Assembly: GCA_030267215.1 (NCBI GenBank)
Contig: JAJDJP010000008.1
Coordinates: 1-59,929, forward strand
Direction: 5' to 3'
Length of the DNA stretch: 59,929 bases
Origin: Ruminococcaceae bacterium OttesenSCG-928-A16
GTDB lineage: Bacteria > Bacillota > Clostridia > Oscillospirales > Ruminococcaceae
In this document: piece after piece, positions 44,311 to 51,412 of the stretch
Position numbering within the stretch: position 1 is the first letter of the stretch
How the letters are laid out: each line of letters begins with the position of its first letter
Position numbers and translations under genes: made by a program
Notes under the pieces: generated by a model
What the model was told of the DNA's origin: nothing
The model's database searches: none
What the model saw: only the letters and a program-made list of their open reading frames with translations

Positions 44311-45162
44311 ATGGATAAAAAAATTCTTTTCTCACGAATGCTGAAGAGTAAATTTTTTATGGTAGGTGCCGTGCTGGTACTTCTTATTGTTTTGCTTTCG
44401 GTGTTCTCTCCCTTTATTGTTCAGTTCGACCCCGTAACCAACTCTCTTAAAGACAGGCTTATTTCGCCAGAATATTTTGCCAGCGGCCTTAGCGGCCATG
44501 TTTTTGGCACCGACGATTTGGGCCGTGATATTTTTTCGCGCTTGTTGCTAGGCTCGCGGTATTCTCTTTTTATTGCCGCGGCGGTGGTTTTGGTGGCTGC
44601 TTTTATCGGCACCATTTTGGGGGCGGTTTCGGGCTATTTTGGCGGCGTTACCGATATGATTATTATGCGCCTTTGCGATATTATGATGGCCATACCAAAC
44701 CTGGTTCTGGCTATCGCCGTTATGGCTATTTTAGGCCCAAATATTTTTAACCTTATTATTGTGCTTATTGTAACCAGCTGGGTGCAGTACTGCAAAGTTA
44801 CCCGCAACAATGTTATGGTGGTAAAAAACGCCGAGTTTGTAAAGGCTTCGCAGGTTTTGGGGGCAAAAAAAACCCACATCATGTTCCGGCAAATTTTCCC
44901 TAACGTTACCACCCAGCTTATTATTTTAATAAGCCAGCAATTTGGGTGGACTATTCTAACTGAAGCGTCGTTAAGTTTTTTAAGCCTTGGTGTGCAACCG
45001 CCCACCCCCTCTTGGGGCAACATGATTGCCGACGGCCGAAACTACCTTATTACCAACCCATGGATGGTATTTGCCCCGGGCATTGCTTTGATGATTACTG
45101 TACTTGCCTTTAACTTTTTGGGCGATGGCCTGCGGGACGTTTTAGACCCGAAGAAGATTTAA
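44311..45162 (+). CDS. ABC transporter permease (DppC type)
   Basis: 283-aa permease. The N-terminal domain has the DppC-type HVFGTDDLGRDIFSR and GSRYSLFIA segments; the EAA loop reads EFVKASQVLGAKKTHIMFRQ, and the C-terminal PPTPSWGNMIADG and FAPGIALMITVLAFN are standard. Six spans. Starts behind AAGGAGA. Confidence 0.92.
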   Translation: MDKKILFSRMLKSKFFMVGAVLVLLIVLLSVFSPFIVQFDPVTNSLKDRLISPEYFASGLSGHVFGTDDLGRDIFSRLLLGSRYSLFIAAAVVLVAAFIGTILGAVSGYFGGVTDMIIMRLCDIMMAIPNLVLAIAVMAILGPNIFNLIIVLIVTSWVQYCKVTRNNVMVVKNAEFVKASQVLGAKKTHIMFRQIFPNVTTQLIILISQQFGWTILTEASLSFLSLGVQPPTPSWGNMIADGRNYLITNPWMVFAPGIALMITVLAFNFLGDGLRDVLDPKKI

Positions 45163-45174
45163 GGGGAGGCAATT

Positions 45175-46149
45175 ATGGAAAACAATGTTTTGCTAGAAAT
45201 TAAAGATTTGCAGGTGCAATATGTTACCGAACGCGGCACCGGCAACGCATTAAACGGGCTTACCCTCACCATCCACAAGGGCGAATCTTTGGGGCTTGTG
45301 GGTGAAACCGGGGCCGGTAAAACCACTGCAGCTTTGTCGGTTTTAAACTTGTTGCCCAAGCCGGCCGGTCGCATTATTGGTGGCGAAATTTTGTACAACG
45401 GTAAATCGGTACAAAAAATGAGCAACAAAGAGCTTATGGATATTCGTGGCAAAAAAATATCCATGATCTTTCAAAACCCGCTAACCTCGTTAAACCCTGT
45501 GTTTACCATTGGCGAGCAAATTAGCATGGTAATACGCAAACACGAAAAGTGCACCCACCGGCAAGCCGATGAAAAAACCAAACAACTTTTGGAAGAAGTG
45601 GGTATACCGGGCAGCCGCCTGCACGATTACCCTTCGCAGTTTTCGGGCGGTATGCGGCAGCGTGTGGGTATTGCGGCGGGCATTGCCCTTAACCCCGAGC
45701 TACTAATTGCCGACGAGCCCACCACTGCGCTGGACGTTACCATACAAGCGCAGATATTGGAACTGATGAAAAAGCTGAAAACCCAATACGATACCTCGTT
45801 ATTAATGATTACCCACAACCTTGGTATTATATCGGAGCTATGCGAAAATGTGGCGGTTATTTATGGCGGCCGTATTATAGAGCACGGCCCGGTAAAAGAT
45901 GTTTTTGGCACCCCGCTTCATCCTTACACCGCCGGCCTTCTGGGGGCTATTCCCTCGCTAGAGGGCAAAAAAGAACGTTTGCACGCTATACCAGGCAAAA
46001 TTGCCGGGGCTACCAACCTGCCCGCTGGGTGCGCGTTTCATCCCCGATGCGAAATGTGCATAGAAAAATGCAAAAGCCAGGTGCCACCCATGGCCACTGT
46101 GCGCCCTGGCCATAACGTTGCGTGCTTTGTTAAAGCGGAGGGAAAATAA
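45175..46149 (+). CDS. ABC transporter ATP-binding protein (DppD type)
   Basis: 324-aa ATPase with Walker A GETGAGKTT (about 43-51), signature FSGGMRQRVGIA, Walker B LLIADEPTTALD and the switch histidine in LMITHNLG. The C-terminal oligopeptide/HPY domain has Cys residues in GCAFHPRCEMC and EKC typical of the Dpp/Opp D subunits. The stop shares one base with the next ATG (TAATG). Confidence 0.93.
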   Translation: MENNVLLEIKDLQVQYVTERGTGNALNGLTLTIHKGESLGLVGETGAGKTTAALSVLNLLPKPAGRIIGGEILYNGKSVQKMSNKELMDIRGKKISMIFQNPLTSLNPVFTIGEQISMVIRKHEKCTHRQADEKTKQLLEEVGIPGSRLHDYPSQFSGGMRQRVGIAAGIALNPELLIADEPTTALDVTIQAQILELMKKLKTQYDTSLLMITHNLGIISELCENVAVIYGGRIIEHGPVKDVFGTPLHPYTAGLLGAIPSLEGKKERLHAIPGKIAGATNLPAGCAFHPRCEMCIEKCKSQVPPMATVRPGHNVACFVKAEGK

Positions 46150-47162
46150 TGGAAAACACGATACAACAACCCCTTATTCAGGTACAGGGCTTAAAAGAAT
46201 ATTTTAAAATACCCGGCAAGGGCATGCTACATGCAGTAGATGACGTTAGCTTTGATGTTTACGAGGGCGAAACCCTTGGCCTTGTGGGCGAAAGCGGCTG
46301 CGGAAAAAGCACCGTGGGTAACGTTATTATGCGGCTTTTACAACAAACCGAGGGCAAGCTTTTTTTACAGGGAGAAGATGTTTTTAGCGCAGACAAAGAA
46401 CAGCAAAAAGAGTTTTGTAAAAAAATGCAAATTATTTTTCAAGATCCCTACTCTTCGTTAAACCCGCGCAAAACCATTCGCAGCATTTTGTCGGAAGCAT
46501 ACATTGTGCAAAAAATATGCCCCAAAAATGAAATTGAAAAGCGTATACAAAAACTGTGCGAAACTGTTGGCATTGCAAAAGAATTGCTGGACTACTACCC
46601 CCACGAGTTGGACGGCGGCACCCGGCAGGTTGTTGGCATTGCACGTTCGCTTTCGTTAAACCCTAAATTTATTGTATGCGACGAGCCGGTGTCTTCGTTA
46701 GACGTTTCGGTGCAGGCAAAAATTATTAACCTGCTTATGGATTTGCAAAAGAAGTTCGACCTCACCTTCCTGTTTATCTCGCACGATTTATCGGTGGTTC
46801 GGCATATTTCTAACCGCATTGCGGTTATGTATTTGGGCCAAATTGTAGAAATTGCAGAAACCGATATGATTTTTGAAAATTGCCACCACCCCTATACCAT
46901 TGCGCTGTTATCGGCAATACCAAAAGTAGATGTGAACGACAAAACCGAGCGGATTATTTTAGAAGGGGACGTGCCCTCCCCCATTAACCCAAAACCCGGT
47001 TGCCGTTTTGCACAGCGCTGCTGGATGGCCCGCGAAGACTGCAAAACCCAAGACCCCACTTTACAGGAAATTGCACCGGGCCACAAGGTTGCCTGCCACT
47101 ATGCAGCCGTTAGCCGCAAAGAGGCCAAAACCGCTAAAACAACAATTTTATCCAGCTTGTAA
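46149..47162 (+). CDS. ABC transporter ATP-binding protein (DppF type)
   Basis: 337-aa ATPase forming a heterodimer with the DppD-type subunit. Walker A is GESGCGKST. The signature reads [13 protein letters not shown] instead of LSGGQ, a substitution seen in a subset of this family. Walker [13 protein letters not shown] and switch FISHDLSVV are normal. C-terminal [11 protein letters not shown] is the usual Cys-containing tail. The degenerate signature suggests asymmetric ATP sites. Confidence 0.93.
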   Translation: MENTIQQPLIQVQGLKEYFKIPGKGMLHAVDDVSFDVYEGETLGLVGESGCGKSTVGNVIMRLLQQTEGKLFLQGEDVFSADKEQQKEFCKKMQIIFQDPYSSLNPRKTIRSILSEAYIVQKICPKNEIEKRIQKLCETVGIAKELLDYYPHELDGGTRQVVGIARSLSLNPKFIVCDEPVSSLDVSVQAKIINLLMDLQKKFDLTFLFISHDLSVVRHISNRIAVMYLGQIVEIAETDMIFENCHHPYTIALLSAIPKVDVNDKTERIILEGDVPSPINPKPGCRFAQRCWMAREDCKTQDPTLQEIAPGHKVACHYAAVSRKEAKTAKTTILSSL

Positions 47163-47230
47163 ACAAGTTTTATCCCATAGTACATTTGCACAAACCGCCA
47201 TTAAAAGTGGCCCGTGGTAAGGAGGTACGC

Positions 47231-47887
47231 ATGCAAAAGGAAGCCGATTTGTTTGCCCAGATGAGAGAGCACCTTTACACCCCGGTTGTGGGCGATATTT
47301 TGGACGAGCTGGGGTACTATCACCAGTTTCTTCCGCCAGATATTCGCCCACTTACGCCCGGCACCAAACTTGCCGGCAAGGCCATGCCGGTGTTAATGAT
47401 TGACGTATTTGAGCCACAAAAAAAGCCTTTTGGCCTACTTACCCAAGCGCTAGACCAACTGGAGGAAAACGAAATTTATATTGCCACCGGCGGCACCAAA
47501 CGCTGCGCTTATTGGGGCGAACTACTTACCGCCACTGCCCGCACGCGCGGCGCGGCAGGCGCGGTGGTAAACGGCTGGCACCGAGATACCCCCCAGGTGC
47601 TGGAGCAAAACTGGCCGGTGTTTAGCTGCGGTTGCTACGCGCAAGATTCTAGCGTGCGCACCCAAGTGGTAGATTACCGCTGCACCATTGAGATTGGCCA
47701 GGTAACTATTACACCCGGCGACTATATTTTCGGCGATATCGATGGGGTTCTTGTTATTCCTAAAGATAAAGCAGAGCTGGTAATAGAAAAATCTCTGCAA
47801 AAAGCCGCCGGCGAAAAAGTGGTGCGCAAAGCTATCGAAAATGGCATGAGTGCAACCGATGCATTTGCCAAATACGGCATTTTGTAA
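47231..47887 (+). CDS. RraA family protein (HMG/CHA aldolase-like)
   Basis: 218 aa from ATG 47231, behind AAGGAGG. RraA-fold motifs: [12 protein letters not shown], the [17 protein letters not shown] segment, [15 protein letters not shown] with the conserved R-D metal-site pair, and [15 protein letters not shown]. The family includes 4-hydroxy-4-methyl-2-oxoglutarate and 4-carboxy-4-hydroxy-2-oxoadipate aldolases and oxaloacetate decarboxylases. Many Firmicutes members stand in sugar-acid operons with unknown substrates. Here it sits between the transporter and dehydratase genes, so aldol cleavage or decarboxylation of a keto-acid is likely; not RNase E regulation. Confidence 0.85.
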   Translation: MQKEADLFAQMREHLYTPVVGDILDELGYYHQFLPPDIRPLTPGTKLAGKAMPVLMIDVFEPQKKPFGLLTQALDQLEENEIYIATGGTKRCAYWGELLTATARTRGAAGAVVNGWHRDTPQVLEQNWPVFSCGCYAQDSSVRTQVVDYRCTIEIGQVTITPGDYIFGDIDGVLVIPKDKAELVIEKSLQKAAGEKVVRKAIENGMSATDAFAKYGIL

Positions 47888-47968
47888 AATTGCATTTAGC
47901 GGCTGGTTTGGGCGTGTTTAATTGTGCCCAAACCGCCGCTAACACAGTTTTACACAGGAGGCAAAGCC

Positions 47969-48295
47969 ATGCAAACAGCATTTCAAATTAACCAGGCAGA
48001 CAATGTTGCCACCGCATTGCAAGCCTTATTGCCCGGCCCGGTGCAGCTGCTTGGCGAATATACGCAAACGCAGATAACCTGCCGTGAAGAAGTTTTGGAA
48101 GGGCATAAAATTGCGCTGCTTACTATTGATATTGGCCAGCCGGTTATAAAATACGGCGTGGTTATTGGGGTGGCTACCAAAGCAATTGCTAAAGGCACGT
48201 GGGTACATTTGCACTGCATAACAAGCCTGTATGATGAAAGATCCTCCCATTTAGACATTGTTACCGGTGCGCCAAAGGACATAAAATATGAATGA
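47969..48295 (+). CDS. UxaA-family dehydratase small subunit (SAF domain)
   Basis: 108 aa from ATG 47969, behind AGGAGG. A SAF domain, equivalent to the N-terminal domain of altronate and galactarate dehydratases, with VATALQAL, IKYGVVIGVATKAIAKG and HLHCITS. The large subunit follows immediately, so the dehydratase is split into two polypeptides. Together they would dehydrate an aldonate or aldarate to a 2-keto-3-deoxy acid. Confidence 0.87.
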   Translation: MQTAFQINQADNVATALQALLPGPVQLLGEYTQTQITCREEVLEGHKIALLTIDIGQPVIKYGVVIGVATKAIAKGTWVHLHCITSLYDERSSHLDIVTGAPKDIKYE

Positions 48296-48305
48296 GGGAA
48301 GTAAC

Positions 48306-49523
48306 ATGGTGGCAAAAAACGCCTGTTGGCCAGGTTACCTGCGCAAAAACGGACGCAAGGGAATACGCAACAAATTGCTTATACTATACACTGTAGAGTG
48401 CGCCAGCTTTGTGGCAAAAGAAATTGGCCGCCTAACCGCCAGCCCCCATGTAGATGTAGTTGGCTTTGCCGGCTGCACCGACAATGAGTATGCTGTGCGG
48501 CTGCTTATTGCGCTTATTCGCCACCCAAATGTGGGCGGTGTGCTGGTTGTGGGCCTTGGGTGCGAGTATATACAACCAAAGTGGCTTGCTACAATTGCCG
48601 AAGAAGAAGGAAAACTGGCCAGTTGGCTTTTTATCCAACAGACAGGTGGCACCGAAAAATCGATTAAAAAAGGGACAAAACTGGCAGCCGCTTTTTTACA
48701 AGAACTGCAAAAAACGCCCCAAACAAGCATGTATATAACCGATTTGGTGCTTGGAGCCGAATGTGGCGGCAGCGACTATACCAGCGGGCTTGCTGGCAAC
48801 GCGGTGGTGGGGCGCTTGTTTAACCGGCTTGTAAGCATAGGCGGCACCGCCCTTTTTGAAGAAATACTGGAAACCATTGGCCTGCTGGAACTACTGCAAA
48901 AAAGAGGAGCCAACAAAAAAGCAAAGCAACAAATTGAGGCCACCTATTACAAAGCATTGCAATACTGCAACAGCACGCGCCAATACTCTATAAGCCCCGG
49001 TAACTTTGCCGGCGGGCTTTCTACCATAGAAGAAAAAAGCATGGGCGCTGTTATAAAAAGTGGCACACAACCCATACAAGGGGTTTTAAAGGTGGCGCAA
49101 AACCCGCCCGGCAAAGGCCTGTGGCTGCTAGATACCACCCCGGACCCCCACTGGATGCAATTTGGCATTGCCAACCCAAACGATAACGAGGGCTTGCTTG
49201 CACTGGCTGCCAGCGGTTGCCAGTTATTATTAATGGTTACCGGGCGTGGCAATGTTGTGGGCAGTGCGGTGGCACCGGTGCTTAAAATTACCGGCAACCA
49301 TAATACCTATCTGCACATGCAGGGCGATATGGACTTTGATGCCGGGCTTGCACTAACCGGCCAAAAAACCTTAGCTGAACTGGAGAAGGATTTGCTGGAA
49401 ATGGTGTTGAACGTTGCCATAGGCAAGCCCACCAAAAGCGAAACTCTTGGCCATAAGGAATACCATATCCCCTATAAATACCAAACCCCCGGGGGCAGCA
49501 AGGCCGGGTGTGCGCAACAATAA
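48306..49523 (+). CDS. UxaA-family dehydratase large subunit (altronate/galactarate dehydratase type)
   Basis: 405-411-aa catalytic subunit. I use ATG 48306 (GAGGG just upstream); an ATG at 48288 behind AAAGGA and inside the small subunit gene is an alternative. Features: GYLRKNGRKGIRNKLLIL, AGCTDNEYA, VVGLGCEY, LGAECGGSDYTSGLAGN and LLLMVTGRGN, all UxaA/GarD-type. Cys residues in AGCTD, GLGCE and AECGG probably bind iron. The substrate may be D-altronate, which would enter the same keto-deoxygluconate pool as the UxuA product. Confidence 0.9.
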   Translation: MVAKNACWPGYLRKNGRKGIRNKLLILYTVECASFVAKEIGRLTASPHVDVVGFAGCTDNEYAVRLLIALIRHPNVGGVLVVGLGCEYIQPKWLATIAEEEGKLASWLFIQQTGGTEKSIKKGTKLAAAFLQELQKTPQTSMYITDLVLGAECGGSDYTSGLAGNAVVGRLFNRLVSIGGTALFEEILETIGLLELLQKRGANKKAKQQIEATYYKALQYCNSTRQYSISPGNFAGGLSTIEEKSMGAVIKSGTQPIQGVLKVAQNPPGKGLWLLDTTPDPHWMQFGIANPNDNEGLLALAASGCQLLLMVTGRGNVVGSAVAPVLKITGNHNTYLHMQGDMDFDAGLALTGQKTLAELEKDLLEMVLNVAIGKPTKSETLGHKEYHIPYKYQTPGGSKAGCAQQ

Positions 49524-49566
49524 CACCTATTTTTGCCCCACTACACACCCTAAAGGAGGCTTTATC

Positions 49567-50328
49567 ATGGAATTGGCACCCTACTATTCTTTACAAGGAC
49601 AAACCGCAATTGTAACTGGCGGCGCCACCGGTATTGGGCTTGGCGTAACCGAATGTTTGGTGGCAGCCGGCGCAAAGGTTGTGGTTATCGGCACATCGGC
49701 TAAAAATGCGCAGGTACTGCAAAAATTTGGCAACAATGCCGTTTACTACACTTTCAACATCACCGAAACCGAAAAAACCCCAGACGTAGTTGGCGAGATA
49801 CAAAAGCGCGAAGGACCCATTGATATTTTGGTGAATAATGCGGGCAACCACTGCAAAAAGCCCATTGAAGAAATGACTGTGGACGATTTTTGCAGCGTAT
49901 TAAACGTGCATCTGGTTGGTGCATTTGCGCTTACCAAGGCGGTAATTCCTGCCATGAAGGCCCGCCAAAAAGGCAGCGTGCTTTTTATGGCAAGCATGAC
50001 GAGCTTTATTGGCCAAACCAATGTTACGGGTTATTCGGCTGCCAAAGCTGGTTACCTGGGCATGGTGCACACTTTAGCGTCGGAATGTGGGGCCGAGGGT
50101 GTGCGGGTAAATGCCATTGCGCCCGGCTGGATAGACACCCCTATGTTTCGTAAGGCAACCGATGGCGATGCCCCACGCATGGAAAAAATACTAGGCCGTA
50201 TCCCCATGAAAAGGCTGGGCAACCCAATGGATATTGGCATGGCCGCACTGTTTTTGTGCAGCGATGCCGCCCGTTATATTAACGGGGTATGCCTGCCAGT
50301 AGATGGTGGCGGCCTGATTGGATTTTGA
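49567..50328 (+). CDS. SDR family oxidoreductase (gluconate 5-dehydrogenase/KduD-like)
   Basis: 253 aa from ATG 49567, behind AAAGGAGG. Classic SDR: TGGATGIGLG nucleotide-binding motif (about 18-27), NNAG, catalytic Ser in MASMTSF and Tyr/Lys in GYSAAKAG, and C-terminal PVDGGGLI. Closest families are gluconate 5-dehydrogenase and 2-keto-3-deoxygluconate 5-dehydrogenase (KduD). In this locus it could instead be a mannonate/fructuronate oxidoreductase, as an SDR fills that role in Bacillus subtilis. It closes the locus ahead of a terminator. Confidence 0.88.
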   Translation: MELAPYYSLQGQTAIVTGGATGIGLGVTECLVAAGAKVVVIGTSAKNAQVLQKFGNNAVYYTFNITETEKTPDVVGEIQKREGPIDILVNNAGNHCKKPIEEMTVDDFCSVLNVHLVGAFALTKAVIPAMKARQKGSVLFMASMTSFIGQTNVTGYSAAKAGYLGMVHTLASECGAEGVRVNAIAPGWIDTPMFRKATDGDAPRMEKILGRIPMKRLGNPMDIGMAALFLCSDAARYINGVCLPVDGGGLIGF

Positions 50329-50394
50329 TGGTTCTCTTGCTAAATCCTAATTGCAAAACTTTCTCCCCCCTGTAAAACGGGGGCACAAATACAA

Positions 50395-50452
50395 AAAACC
50401 GGATGGTTTACCTTCAAAAAATTGGTAAATCATCCGGTTTTATTTGTTTTTT
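50395..50452 (+). terminator. Terminator of the sugar-acid locus (conserved loop type)
   Basis: 18-bp stem from AAAACCGGATGGTTTACC to its complement with one G-U pair, loop TTCAAAAAATT, followed by ATTTGTTTTTTG. Same design as the hairpin after nth. Confidence 0.88.
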
Positions 50453-50521
50453 GTGCCTCTGTTGGTAGCAACACTTTGTTGCAACAATTCGCTACAAGGC
50501 AAAACCAGCCCGGTACAGGGT

Positions 50522-50887
50522 TTAGTCCGCTTCCACAACAGGTGCATCGGCCGCATTTTTAATAACACTGCTAATGCCGTTTTTGCAGCTTGCCTTGGCC
50601 TTGTATCCTTCAGATGTCAGAATGATTTCACCATTCGTGGCCTTAAGCCGGAAGCGAAACTCGCCCGCTTTGTCGGTATACAGCTCAAATTTGGGGTTAA
50701 CAGCGCTTTCGCCCGCAGTTTGGTCCTCAATATTGGCCTTGGCCGAATTCTTGCGCACGCTTTCGATACCCTTGAGGCAGGATGCTTTGGAGCTATAAAC
50801 CTCACTGATTCCAATAATCTCTCCGTTGCCCGCAACCAAATTAAATTTTGTGCCCGTTTTCACCTCTACAACCATGAACTTGCCCAT
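50522..50887 (-). CDS. YegP/DUF1508 family protein with two repeats
   Basis: 121-aa protein made of two tandem DUF1508 units: about 1-55 (KFNLVAGNGEIIGISEVYSSK...CLKGIESVRKN) and 62-115 (FRFRLKATNGEIILTSEGYKAK...CKNGISSVIKNA). The family forms small beta-rich proteins of unknown function, reported as stress-related in some bacteria. Starts behind AGGAGG; monocistronic. Confidence 0.9.
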   Translation of the reverse strand: MGKFMVVEVKTGTKFNLVAGNGEIIGISEVYSSKASCLKGIESVRKNSAKANIEDQTAGESAVNPKFELYTDKAGEFRFRLKATNGEIILTSEGYKAKASCKNGISSVIKNAADAPVVEAD

Positions 50888-50978
50888 TAGAATGCCTCCT
50901 TTATGATTCTTATTTGTTTTGCTATGTTAGTTTTACAGTAGCATTTATACGCATAAAATGCAAGAGATTTGGAAACAA

Positions 50979-51019
50979 TAAAAAAGGCATGCAATCAAAG
51001 CTGATTGCATGCCTTTTTT
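50979..51019 (-). terminator. Terminator of tRNA-Leu(CAG)
   Basis: Stem AAAAAAGGCATGCAATCA/TGATTGCATGCCTTTTTT with a short AAGC loop; on the minus strand a T run of six follows. Directly adjacent to the tRNA 3' end. Confidence 0.9.
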
Positions 51020-51106
51020 TGGTGCGGATAAAAGGACTTGAACCTTCACCGAGTTGCCCCGACTAGAACCTGAATCTAGCGCGTCTGCCAATTCCGCCAT
51101 ATCCGC
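51020..51106 (-). tRNA. tRNA-Leu(CAG)
   Basis: Class II tRNA on the minus strand. The acceptor stem GCGGATA pairs with TATCCGC, followed by A and encoded CCA. The anticodon stem CTAGA/TCTAG holds loop TTCAGGT, giving anticodon CAG, which reads CUG. Long variable arm and GGTTCAAGTCC T arm are present. Confidence 0.96.
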
Positions 51107-51118
51107 GTAACAACTGAT

Positions 51119-51147
51119 AATATATCAAATATAGCCAGGTTTGTCAA
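51119..51147 (-). promoter_or_regulatory. Promoter of tRNA-Leu(CAG)
   Basis: On the minus strand TTGACA and TATATT are 17 bases apart, about 12 bases before the mature tRNA. Near-consensus. Confidence 0.85.
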
Positions 51148-51412
51148 TAACTTCAGGCAAAATATTCCTGCCCTTTTTGGCGTTACATTTGTTGTTATAT
51201 AAAACATAGTATGTTAAAATTGATGTGTTGTAATTCATTTTTACTCGTTTAAAAATGGGGTTGCTGGTAGGCATTGTCTGTTTTGTGTTTGTGGCAGGGT
51301 GTGTAGCGGCTTACAAAATTCAAAAAAAGTGCTTATCATCAAAGCTCATTTTGCAATTTGCGGTTTTTTGTTTTAAAAAGGGTACTTACTATAAAGGTGA
51401 TGAGGTGTTTTT
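51148..51412. other. Intergenic region upstream of the subtilase gene
   Basis: AT-rich. Contains a 53-codon frame (51255-51416) with one membrane-like segment but no ribosome site, overlapping the start of the protease gene; I do not call it. No clear promoter was found for the protease. Confidence 0.35.

Noticed and set aside
45627..45818. Antisense frame within the ABC ATPase gene
   Set aside because: Shadow of the signature and Walker B region; no start signals.
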